Under the pieces are notes generated by a model that saw only the letters and a list, made by a program, of their open reading frames with translations, did no database searches and was not told where the DNA came from. The translations under genes were made by a program, and so were the position numbers. DNA of 16,113 nt from Proteobacteria bacterium UBA1858 (GTDB lineage Bacteria > Pseudomonadota > Gammaproteobacteria > UBA4575). How positions within the stretch are numbered: the first letter of the stretch is position 1; every line of letters starts with the position of its first letter. Below are positions 1 through 7,074 of the stretch, in pieces. Where the stretch lies: assembly GCA_002338385.1 (NCBI GenBank), contig DDIE01000080.1, positions 19,359 through 35,471 of the forward strand, given 5' to 3'.

Positions 1-6
1 TGAAGA

Positions 7-738
7 CTACTTCAGCTTCAGGAATTTCCGTACTTCCGCCACATGTCGACGGCTGATTTCGAGTTTGTCATCAATACCCGTAAATGTCACGACAAAGCGC
101 GAGTCAGATTGTTTTTCCATCCCCGTGATGAACTTTGTGCTGACTAATGCGTTGCGGTGAATACGCAATAGACGACTATCAAATTCTGATTCTAAGCTTT
201 TCAAGGCATCTTCGATGAGAACTTCACCATCTTTGTGTCTGACAGTGATGTATTTTTGATCGGCCAGAAAGTAAATGACATTGTCGACCGAGATCAATTC
301 CAGATTACCTCGAACCCGGGCGCAGATATGACTGCGACCGATATTATTGGTCTGCATATCGAGCGCGACGATCTGCGCCTTAGATAATTTGCGCGCCTTA
401 GCCAATGATTTTTCGAGTTTTTCCTGGCGTATAGGCTTAACTAAATAATCCACTGCGTTTGCGTCATAGGCCTCCAAGGCATGTTCACTGAATGCGGTAG
501 TGAAGATGATAGCGGGAGGTTCATCCATTTCGCTCAGATGACGTGCCGCCTCCAAGCCATCCATGCCAGGCATTCGAATATCCATCAGCACGATGTCAGG
601 CTGGGAGCTTTGCACCATATTAACCGCCTCCAAGCCATGCGCCGCCTGGCCGCAGACCTGCATGTTATCCATGCTGGCAATCATATGCTCCAGACGATCT
701 CTCGCTGGGGGCTCGTCATCAACAATTAGCACTTTCAT
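7..738 (-). CDS. algR: LytTR-family response regulator, AlgR-like
   Basis: Two-component response regulator that binds DNA. Residues 1-115 form a receiver domain. Visible parts are the acidic pair D7-D8 in MKVLIVDDEP, the phosphoacceptor D53 in IVLMDIRMPG, and the conserved lysine in DYLVKPI. Residues about 140-243 form a LytTR DNA-binding domain (ICARVRGNLELISVDNVIYF through RRHVAEVRKFL). The length of 243 residues is close to Pseudomonas AlgR. I chose the ATG at 738 because TGAGGA (744-749 on the complement) lies 5 nt upstream. A longer reading from the ATG at 771 would overlap the kinase stop and add 11 residues unlike a receiver start. It follows the kinase gene by 22 bp and is probably co-transcribed with it. 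AlgR controls twitching motility and alginate in Pseudomonas; the targets here are unknown. Confidence 0.9.
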   Translation of the reverse strand: MKVLIVDDEPPARDRLEHMIASMDNMQVCGQAAHGLEAVNMVQSSQPDIVLMDIRMPGMDGLEAARHLSEMDEPPAIIFTTAFSEHALEAYDANAVDYLVKPIRQEKLEKSLAKARKLSKAQIVALDMQTNNIGRSHICARVRGNLELISVDNVIYFLADQKYITVRHKDGEVLIEDALKSLESEFDSRLLRIHRNALVSTKFITGMEKQSDSRFVVTFTGIDDKLEISRRHVAEVRKFLKLK

Positions 739-743
739 AATCG

Positions 744-749
744 TCCTCA
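744..749 (-). promoter_or_regulatory. Ribosome binding site that sets the algR-like start
   Basis: TGAGGA on the minus strand ends 5 nt before the ATG at 738. It is the reason for preferring this start over the in-frame ATG at 771, which overlaps the upstream kinase stop. Confidence 0.65.
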
Positions 750-760
750 GTGATAGTGAC

Positions 761-1813
761 TTATTTACCATCTAACGGAATATTAAAGCTGGCTGTATAG
801 TCTTGTTCAGTGGCAGAGATAACCATTTTTGACTGACCGCCGTACGCAAGTTGCAAACGCTGGCGAATATTATCCTGAGCCATTTTATTACCTGAGCGTT
901 GCGGGTCGCGCTCTTGAGGAATCGGGTTAGTCACACTGATAATCAGCTCCCGTGCTGTGCTGGCAACAGCGATCTTGACTGTGCCGCCCGCTGTCAGTGG
1001 TTCGATGCCATGATAAATAGCGTTCTCAACTAATGGTTGAATAATTAACGCTGGCACTAGTGTGTTCAAACTGAGATTATCTTGCAAGTTAAATTCAATG
1101 TTTAAACGTTCGCCCAATCGCAGTGCCTCAATATCAATGTAACGGCGGATGAAATTCAGTTCCGCTTGCAAAGGAATACGATCCTGTTGTCCCAGCGAGG
1201 CACGAAATAAATCAGCTAAATCCAGCACGGCTTGTTCTGCTTTGTGCGGGTCTGATACCGTCAAACTGGCAATAGTATTCATACTATTGAACAAAAAATG
1301 TGGACGTATGCGTGCTTGTAAGGCCTGAATTCTGGAGCGTGCCTCAGTTTGGATGTTTGATTTCCATTGATGCTGGACGTAGAAGTAGCGTAAGGAGACT
1401 GCGCAAACAATACTGCTGATGAGTAAATTACGTAAGACAAAAAAATTCCAGAGGATAGATTCATGCTGCGATATTAAATTAACTTCGCTCGTCCATAGTG
1501 CGCACACTGAGACCGCATAGGTCACTAGCAAACTCAAACAATAGCAGCTGATAGCTAACGCCTGCGGTTGTAATCCAGCAAGCGTATTACGTGCAATATT
1601 CAGGATAATGATAATCCCGACGGCAATAGACACCATGAATACAATCAGTGTGGGTAGGGTATTCCATAAATCTCCGTCTCTTGGCGTGCTCACAAGGGTA
1701 AACATAATGGCCAGTAATATGGCGCCAATCAGAGTAATACTAATTATGCGTGGACTGGAAAAGTTGGGCAGAAATCCGATTTCTTCTGATTCTGATTTAT
1801 GGACATTTTTCAT
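761..1813 (-). CDS. algZ: LytS/AlgZ-type membrane sensor histidine kinase
   Basis: Sensor kinase of the His_kinase (PF06580) class and likely partner of the adjacent LytTR regulator. With the ATG at 1813 it has 350 residues. Four hydrophobic segments (about 24-42, 53-73, 85-107, 121-144) suggest an integral-membrane sensor with no large periplasmic domain. The phosphoacceptor is H172 in ARIRPHFLFNSMNT. The ATP-binding N box is IIQPLVENAIYHGI (about 257-270). A C-terminal DNIRQRLQLAYGG segment resembles the G2 region of this class, but the usual G1 DxGxG is replaced by SVTNPIP. A GTG at 1834 would add 7 residues. Neither start has a clear Shine-Dalgarno sequence; I prefer the ATG because it leaves a normal leader after the -10-like box at 1851-1856. 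Symbol given by similarity and by the divergent argH neighbour; the signal sensed is unknown. Confidence 0.85.
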   Translation of the reverse strand: MKNVHKSESEEIGFLPNFSSPRIISITLIGAILLAIMFTLVSTPRDGDLWNTLPTLIVFMVSIAVGIIIILNIARNTLAGLQPQALAISCYCLSLLVTYAVSVCALWTSEVNLISQHESILWNFFVLRNLLISSIVCAVSLRYFYVQHQWKSNIQTEARSRIQALQARIRPHFLFNSMNTIASLTVSDPHKAEQAVLDLADLFRASLGQQDRIPLQAELNFIRRYIDIEALRLGERLNIEFNLQDNLSLNTLVPALIIQPLVENAIYHGIEPLTAGGTVKIAVASTARELIISVTNPIPQERDPQRSGNKMAQDNIRQRLQLAYGGQSKMVISATEQDYTASFNIPLDGK

Positions 1814-1845
1814 GCTTGATCGCCAGCAGTTCACTCAGGTGTCGG

Positions 1846-1875
1846 TTTACAGTATAGCGTCATAGAGGATATATT
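1846..1875 (+). promoter_or_regulatory. Likely sigma70 promoter of argH
   Basis: TTTACA (1846-1851) and TATATT (1870-1875) are separated by 18 bp, and each matches its consensus at five of six positions. The expected start near 1882 gives a leader of about 22 nt to the argH ATG. I saw no convincing ArgR operator. Confidence 0.5.
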
Positions 1876-1879
1876 CCGA
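1851..1879 (-). promoter_or_regulatory. Possible promoter of the histidine kinase gene
   Basis: On the minus strand TATACT (1851-1856) could be a -10 box. Seventeen bases upstream is TCGGAA (1874-1879), a poor -35 with three matches. It would give a leader of roughly 30 nt to the ATG at 1813. It interleaves with the argH promoter on the other strand. Confidence 0.3.
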
Positions 1880-1903
1880 TCTATCTAACGCAAGCAAACA
1901 CTC

Positions 1904-3295
1904 ATGTCTGATAAAGAAATTAAAAATAAAACTTGGGGTGGACGTTTTACTGAGTCTACCGATGCCTTTGTAGAGGAGTTCACTGCTTCAGTAAGCTTTG
2001 ACCAGCGCATGTATGCCCACGATATTGCTGGTTCACAAGCCCATGCGCGTATGCTTGCGAAAATAGACATTCTCAGTGAGCAGGAGTGTGCCTCCATCCT
2101 CACCGCGCTGGATGAGATTCAGCAGGAAATAGAGACTGGTCAGTTTGCTTGGCGGGTTGATTTAGAGGATGTGCACATGAATATAGAGGCTCGCTTGGTT
2201 GAGAAGATTGGTGAGCCCGGCAAAAAGCTGCATACGGGTCGCTCGCGTAATGATCAAGTGGCGACCGACATCAGACTGTACCTGCGCGCGCAATGTGACA
2301 CCATCGATGCAGAGTTAAAGCGCCTGCAAAACGCGATTCTCGGGATAGCGGAACAAGAGTCGGATACATTGATGCCTGGCTTCACCCATTTGCAAGTGGC
2401 GCAAGTGATCACTGTAGGTCATCACATGATGGCTTGGTTCGAGATGCTTACGCGTGACCGATCACGCTTAGCTGATTGTCGAGCCAGGCTCAATAGTATG
2501 CCGTTAGGCTCAGCGGCCTTGGCTGGCACACCGTTTCCACTTGATCGCCAGTATGTCGCAGAGCAACTTGGTTTTGATACTTTGTCACGCAATTCTCTGG
2601 ATGCTGTAAGCGATCGTGATTTTGCGATTGAATTTTGTTCCTTTGCCGCTATTTTACTTATGCATATGTCACGTATGTCAGAAGAATTGGTGTTATGGGC
2701 GTCGCAACAGTTTGAGTTTATTGAGTTACCTGATCGTTTTTGTACCGGTTCATCGATCATGCCGCAAAAGAAAAATCCCGATGTGCCTGAGTTAGTGCGT
2801 GGCAAGAGCGGGCGTGTATTTGGTCATTTAGTGTCGCTATTGACCCTCATGAAATCGCAGGTTCTGGCCTACAATAAGGATAATCAGGAAGATAAAGAGC
2901 CTCTGTTCGACACCATAGACACAGTCAAAGGCTGTTTGCGTGTGTATGCCGATATGGTGCCGCACGTGCAATTCAAACATCAACAACTGGCACTGGCCGT
3001 GAATAAAGGCTATGCCACGGCTACTGATCTGGCTGATTATCTGGTTTCCAAAGGTGTCGCTTTCAGGGATGCTCACGAAATCGTGGGCCGCGCTGTGCGC
3101 ATTGCGATTGACCAGGGTAAAGAATTAGCAGAGCTAGACTTGGCTGAATATCAGGCCTTGTCAACAGTTATTGGTGAGGATGTGTATGCAGTACTATCAG
3201 CAGCGGGTTCGGCACAATCCAAGAATCTAGTTGGTGGTACCTGCCCTGACCAAGTGCAACAACAAATCAGCGCGGCACGTGCATCCCTCGATTAA
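1904..3295 (+). CDS. argH: Argininosuccinate lyase
   Basis: Cytoplasmic enzyme that splits argininosuccinate into arginine and fumarate, the last step of arginine synthesis. The product has 463 residues, usual for the family. Visible landmarks are the N-terminal WGGRF (11-15), GRSRNDQVATD (112-122), the TH pair in PGFTHLQVAQ with candidate catalytic H162, and the fumarase/lyase signature GSSIMPQKKNPD (282-293) with the catalytic serine loop. Active enzymes of this family are homotetramers. The ATG at 1904 begins the expected MSDKxxxKTWGGRF; no strong Shine-Dalgarno sequence is visible. The gene is divergent from the kinase pair and convergent with the following hydrolase, whose stop overlaps its own. 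Confidence 0.97.
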   Translation: MSDKEIKNKTWGGRFTESTDAFVEEFTASVSFDQRMYAHDIAGSQAHARMLAKIDILSEQECASILTALDEIQQEIETGQFAWRVDLEDVHMNIEARLVEKIGEPGKKLHTGRSRNDQVATDIRLYLRAQCDTIDAELKRLQNAILGIAEQESDTLMPGFTHLQVAQVITVGHHMMAWFEMLTRDRSRLADCRARLNSMPLGSAALAGTPFPLDRQYVAEQLGFDTLSRNSLDAVSDRDFAIEFCSFAAILLMHMSRMSEELVLWASQQFEFIELPDRFCTGSSIMPQKKNPDVPELVRGKSGRVFGHLVSLLTLMKSQVLAYNKDNQEDKEPLFDTIDTVKGCLRVYADMVPHVQFKHQQLALAVNKGYATATDLADYLVSKGVAFRDAHEIVGRAVRIAIDQGKELAELDLAEYQALSTVIGEDVYAVLSAAGSAQSKNLVGGTCPDQVQQQISAARASLD

Positions 3296-3954
3296 CTGAG
3301 TTTATTGCTCAACCAGACAGATAAATCATCGATCTCCTGGTTACACAGATTGTGTGCCATCGGATATTGATGCCAGTCGACATGAACACCTTGTGCCATC
3401 AACGCATCTCGCGAACGCGTGGCATAACTGAGCGGCAATATTTCATCTGCTTCGCCATGCGCCATAAAAATATCTTTGCTTGCCAAACGCGTGGCTTGCA
3501 GGTCTGCTAACGTATCTTTCAAGGGCAAATACGTGGACAGTGCTAGCACGCCGGCTATCTCAACTGAGCCATGTAAGTAGCAGTGCAGTGCCACCGCGCC
3601 ACCTTGAGAAAAGCCGGCAATAATAATGCGCTGCGCTTGATAGTGACTGAATTGAGTGCTGATCAGATTCTCCACGCTGTGCATGGCCAGATTGATCCCT
3701 GCTTCATCCTCAGGCGAGTTTTCCTGCAGTGAATATATATCATACCAAGCATTCATTGGGGCGCTGTTATTGAGTGTCACGGGTAATACCGGGGCATGCG
3801 GCAGAACAAACTTAATCGCCAGCGCATCTGGTAGAGGCAATTGTTCAATTAAGCTCTTGAAGTCATATCCATCCGCACCCAAACCATGTAACCAGATCAC
3901 CAGCGCATCTGGCTGCTGGCCGCGATTTATTTCTATATATTCCAGTTGGTACAT
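3292..3954 (-). CDS. Carboxylesterase / phospholipase of the Abhydrolase_2 family (EstB-like)
   Basis: Alpha/beta hydrolase of PF02230, which holds bacterial esterases related to acyl-protein thioesterase. With the ATG at 3954 it has 220 residues, the usual size. Visible are the oxyanion-side motif IWLHGLGADG (20-29), the NAWYDIYS segment typical of the family, nucleophile S116 in GFSQGG, D170 in HGEADEILP and H201 in YPMAHNLC, completing a Ser-Asp-His triad. No signal peptide, so probably cytoplasmic. The longest reading starts at a TTG at 3999 and adds 15 residues that look unlike the family, so I rejected it. The stop shares the TTAA at 3292-3295 with argH. The physiological substrate cannot be read from the sequence. 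Confidence 0.88.
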   Translation of the reverse strand: MYQLEYIEINRGQQPDALVIWLHGLGADGYDFKSLIEQLPLPDALAIKFVLPHAPVLPVTLNNSAPMNAWYDIYSLQENSPEDEAGINLAMHSVENLISTQFSHYQAQRIIIAGFSQGGAVALHCYLHGSVEIAGVLALSTYLPLKDTLADLQATRLASKDIFMAHGEADEILPLSYATRSRDALMAQGVHVDWHQYPMAHNLCNQEIDDLSVWLSNKLS

Positions 3955-3980
3955 ATGTGTTACTTGTTTAGCTAGGGGGC

Positions 3981-3986
3981 TATAAT
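3981..3986 (+). promoter_or_regulatory. -10 box of the lptM-lysA promoter region
   Basis: A perfect TATAAT lies here, but the -35 position (around 3958-3963, TGTTAC) is weak. If used, transcription starts near 3993, after the upstream lptM ATG at 3985 and about 58 nt before the TTG at 4051. It could be the promoter for lptM, lysA, dapF and downstream genes. Confidence 0.4.
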
Positions 3987-4050
3987 GCTGATCAGACAAG
4001 GTGTAGTTTATCTTATCGCATATCCTTTAATTACTACTAGGGCCACTATC

Positions 4051-4167
4051 TTGATTAGACTGACATTAATTCCACTCCTGCTGGCTGGCGTCCTCACTGT
4101 CTCAAGCTGTGGTCAATCAGGGGATCTCTACCTACCAGAAGCTGCGGCTAGCGTCGTATCTGAATAA
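4051..4167 (+). CDS. lptM: LptM-like small outer-membrane lipoprotein (LppL/YifL family)
   Basis: Short lipoprotein that in Escherichia coli supports oxidative maturation of the LptD-LptE LPS translocon. From the TTG at 4051 it is 38 residues: a basic-hydrophobic signal (LIRLTLIPLLLAGVLTV), lipobox VSSC with the acylated cysteine at position 20, then GQSGDLYLPE, the family's CGQxGxLYLP signature, and a short tail. An ATG at 3985 in the same frame would give 60 residues, but it sits inside a TATAAT box and would place 41 residues before the cysteine, too many for a normal lipoprotein signal. AGGG at 4039-4042 may act as ribosome binding site for the TTG. The position just before lysA/dapF is the usual one for this family. 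The start is uncertain; the family call is secure. Confidence 0.8.
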   Translation: MIRLTLIPLLLAGVLTVSSCGQSGDLYLPEAAASVVSE

Positions 4168-4195
4168 ATGCGGCATGAAAAATTGACATAATGCT

Positions 4196-5473
4196 ATGAG
4201 ACATTTTAATGGTTTTGAGTACCGCCAAGATATCTTGCACGTAGAAGATGTGGCTTTACCCACGCTGGTCACCGAATTTGGCACACCTTGTTATGTCTAT
4301 TCAAAGGCCGCTATCAAAGCGCAATGGGATCTGCTCACAGGTGCATTCGCTGGGCATGACTGTCTGCCATGTTACGCGGTTAAAGCGAATTCGAATATCG
4401 CAATCCTACAGTTGTTGGCTGCATGGGGAGCGGGCTTCGATATTGTATCTGTTGGCGAGTTAGAGCGAGTGCTCGCCGCTGGTGGCGCGGCTAATAAGGT
4501 CATGTTTTCAGGTGTAGCTAAGCGTGAGGATGAAATACGTGCTGCAATTTATCATCAGATTGGATGTATCAATATTGAATCAGAGTATGAGTTGAGTCGT
4601 ATTCAGACCATCGCTGCTGAGATGAAAATGCCAGCCCGTGTGTCGGTACGGATCAATCCTGATGTTGATCCTCAAACTCATCCTTATATATCTACTGGAC
4701 TCAAACAGAGTAAGTTCGGTGTCACCAGTGAAGTGGCACTGAGTTTATATCAATCGACCATTGATGATCCCTGGGTTAGCGCGGTTGGTATAGATTGTCA
4801 TATTGGTTCGCAGATTACTGATACCGCACCTTATCGACAGGCTGCAGAACATGTGTTCAGATTCGTTGCCGAGTTAGAGCGCATGGGCATCAAGCTTAAG
4901 CATATTGATTTGGGTGGCGGCTTTGGCGTGACTTATGAGCAAGAATCTCCTCCTGCTTTTGACGCGTTTGCAGCGCAGATTCTGCCTTTATTTGAGGGCA
5001 CTGACTATCAGCTGGTACTTGAGCCGGGCCGCTCATTAGTGGCTAATGCAGGCATTTTATTAACCCGTGTTGAATACATAAAAGATACCAGCGTGCATAA
5101 GTTCAGCGTGGTCGATGCCGCTATGAATGATTTAATTCGACCTGCGCTCTATCAGGCATGGCATACAATATTGCCGCTGGTAGATAAGTCCGATGCCAAC
5201 AGCTGTGAGTATGATGTGGTCGGGCCCGTCTGTGAGAGCGGTGATTTTTTAGCTAAAGCACGACTTTTACCCGAACTGGGCAGCGGTGATGTGTTGGCCG
5301 TTATGTCTGCGGGTGCTTATGCGATGACTATGGCTAGTAATTACAATTCGCGGCAAAAGCCATGTGAGCTGCTGGTAGATGGTGCGCAGGTCAATATAAT
5401 TCGACGTCGTGAGGCCTTGTCTGATCTATGGCAACATGAGAGTCTATTAGTAGACTCATGCGTGCCAGACTAA
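4196..5473 (+). CDS. lysA: Diaminopimelate decarboxylase
   Basis: PLP-dependent enzyme that decarboxylates meso-diaminopimelate to L-lysine. The product has 425 residues, near the family norm. K63 in CYAVKANSN is the PLP lysine. Other landmarks are HIGSQ (202-206), the phosphate-binding GGGFG (240-244), EPGRS (276-280), CESGD (346-350), whose cysteine acts in the partner subunit's active site, and GAYAMTMASNYN (373-384). The fold is an alanine-racemase-like barrel followed by a beta-sandwich. The ATG at 4196 gives the expected FNGFEYRQDILHVEDV beginning, like Pseudomonas LysA; no clear Shine-Dalgarno sequence. It lies 28 bp after lptM and 36 bp before dapF, whose product makes its substrate. 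Confidence 0.97.
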   Translation: MRHFNGFEYRQDILHVEDVALPTLVTEFGTPCYVYSKAAIKAQWDLLTGAFAGHDCLPCYAVKANSNIAILQLLAAWGAGFDIVSVGELERVLAAGGAANKVMFSGVAKREDEIRAAIYHQIGCINIESEYELSRIQTIAAEMKMPARVSVRINPDVDPQTHPYISTGLKQSKFGVTSEVALSLYQSTIDDPWVSAVGIDCHIGSQITDTAPYRQAAEHVFRFVAELERMGIKLKHIDLGGGFGVTYEQESPPAFDAFAAQILPLFEGTDYQLVLEPGRSLVANAGILLTRVEYIKDTSVHKFSVVDAAMNDLIRPALYQAWHTILPLVDKSDANSCEYDVVGPVCESGDFLAKARLLPELGSGDVLAVMSAGAYAMTMASNYNSRQKPCELLVDGAQVNIIRRREALSDLWQHESLLVDSCVPD

Positions 5474-5509
5474 CACTATGAATGTCAGATTCAGCCAAGC
5501 GCCCAGCCA

Positions 5510-6337
5510 GTGAAACTCAATTTTTTAAAAATGCATGGCCTAGGTAATGACTTTGTCTTACTCGATGGTGTATCTCAGTCTCTCGCGCTCACTCCGGAGC
5601 AGGTTATGCATCTGTGTGATCGCAAATACGGTATCGGTTGTGATCAACTGCTGATTGTGGAAAACACTGATCTGCCTGAGGTAGATTTCAAATATCGCAT
5701 CTTCAACTGCGACGGTTCCGAGGTCGAACAATGTGGTAATGGGGCACGATGTTTCGCCCAGTTTGTCAAGCGTCAGGGATTGATTGAGCGCGATAAAATG
5801 CGGGTAGAGACACTTGCTGGTGTGTATGCAATTGAAATCATTGATCACACCTTAGTAAAAGTAGACATGGGTCAGCCTGAGTTTGATCCCGCCAAAATTC
5901 CATTTATGCCAGCTCAGCAGGACACGCATCAGATCCAGATTAAGCAGCAGCAGATTAACTTCCAAGTGGTGTCCATTGGCAATCCGCATGCGGTCATCTT
6001 CGTAGACGATGTTGATGCTGTTGCCTTAGGTGATATTGGCAGTCAGTTAGAGGTTGATCCACGCTTTCCACAGCGAACCAATGTGCAGTTCGTGCAAATA
6101 GTCGATTCCGAGACTATAAAACAGCGCATCTTTGAACGTGGTGCAGGTGAGACCATGGCCAGTGGCTCTGGCGCCTGTGCAGCCGTGGCCGTAGGTCAAA
6201 AATACAAAAACCTGGCAGCCCATGTTGTGGTCAACATGCCTGGTGGTAAACTGAGCATTAATGCTGATCCAATCAGCCATACCCTATATATGACTGGGCC
6301 AACTGAAATTAGCTTTGAGGGGAGTATTCACCTATGA
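5510..6337 (+). CDS. dapF: Diaminopimelate epimerase
   Basis: PLP-independent racemase converting LL- to meso-diaminopimelate for peptidoglycan and lysine. The product has 275 residues. The two catalytic cysteines are visible: C75 in EQCGNGARC and C223 in ASGSGACAAV. Also present are the N-terminal FLKMHGLGNDF and GNPHAVIFVDD (157-167). The start is a GTG at 5510, chosen because MKLNFLKMHGLGNDF is the standard N terminus; the ATG at codon 8 would cut off the first strand. The stop overlaps the next start as ATGA (6334-6337), so DUF484 is probably translationally coupled. Confidence 0.97.
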   Translation: MKLNFLKMHGLGNDFVLLDGVSQSLALTPEQVMHLCDRKYGIGCDQLLIVENTDLPEVDFKYRIFNCDGSEVEQCGNGARCFAQFVKRQGLIERDKMRVETLAGVYAIEIIDHTLVKVDMGQPEFDPAKIPFMPAQQDTHQIQIKQQQINFQVVSIGNPHAVIFVDDVDAVALGDIGSQLEVDPRFPQRTNVQFVQIVDSETIKQRIFERGAGETMASGSGACAAVAVGQKYKNLAAHVVVNMPGGKLSINADPISHTLYMTGPTEISFEGSIHL

Positions 6338-7050
6338 CGAGTCAATCCGATAATCCAGTGCAGCAAACTGACCCGACAGTGACTCATGGCAGTGCTGCAA
6401 AGGATGTCAAAGACTATCTGGTGGAGCACCCAGATTTTTTTGAGCAGCATCCCGAGGTGTTAAGTCTGATCTCGCTCAAGCACGACAGCGGTAGCGCGAC
6501 CTCATTACTTGAGCGTCAGATTCAGGCGCTGCGTAAGGATAATGATGAGCTGCAAAACAACATAAAAAATCTCATTGAGATTGCTCATGATAATGAGATC
6601 CTGGAGAGAAAGTCGCATCAAATAGCACGTAGCTTAGTCGAGATCGAGTATACGAAAGATATCGTCAGAGATATTTATAAGCTACTGGTGAGCGAGTTTC
6701 CATTATTACAAGTGCGTATCTTGTTACAAAATACGGCAACGCATTATGAGCTGGACGAAGATAATCATGTGTCGGATCAGGAAAAGACCACTGAGCTTTA
6801 TCAATTTATATTAGTGGATAATAATCATGAGTGTGTATTTCTGGGCGAACAAACAGCCGCGCAATTATTTGCGCATGATTCCGAGATTAAATCTGCCGTG
6901 GCAATCCCGCTACGCGACAGGAACAACTTTGGTATTTTGATTCTGGCAAGTTCAGATGAAAAGCGCTTTTATCAGGGCATGGGGACACTATTTTTAGAGT
7001 ACTTGGCAGATTTATTGAGCGCCAAGCTAAAACAATTACTGAAGTCTTAA
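6334..7050 (+). CDS. DUF484 family protein
   Basis: Conserved protein of unknown function (PF04340), the counterpart of YigA, found between dapF and xerC in many gammaproteobacteria. The product has 238 residues and no signal peptide or membrane segment. Residues 1-22 are polar and probably disordered. The family's opening VKDYLVEHPDFFEQHPEVLSLI follows (about 26-47), then a probable coiled coil (about 56-95, SLLERQIQALRKDNDELQNN) and a GAF-like domain to the C terminus (AVAIPLRDRNNFGILILASS). Starts on the ATGA overlap with dapF. A signal-binding or structural role is suggested by the GAF-like fold but no ligand can be deduced. Confidence 0.88.
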   Translation: MTSQSDNPVQQTDPTVTHGSAAKDVKDYLVEHPDFFEQHPEVLSLISLKHDSGSATSLLERQIQALRKDNDELQNNIKNLIEIAHDNEILERKSHQIARSLVEIEYTKDIVRDIYKLLVSEFPLLQVRILLQNTATHYELDEDNHVSDQEKTTELYQFILVDNNHECVFLGEQTAAQLFAHDSEIKSAVAIPLRDRNNFGILILASSDEKRFYQGMGTLFLEYLADLLSAKLKQLLKS

Positions 7051-7074
7051 ATGCTTAGCCTGCGGTCTAGTTAG

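Noticed and set aside
3955..3999. N-terminal extension of the esterase from a TTG codon at 3999
   Set aside because: The added 15 residues do not resemble the family and the region overlaps the opposite promoter-like box.
4183..4210. TTGACA and TTTAAT with 16 bp spacing, resembling a strong sigma70 promoter
   Set aside because: It would start transcription near 4217, downstream of the well-supported lysA start at 4196, so it cannot serve lysA. It might feed dapF weakly, but sequence alone does not show this.
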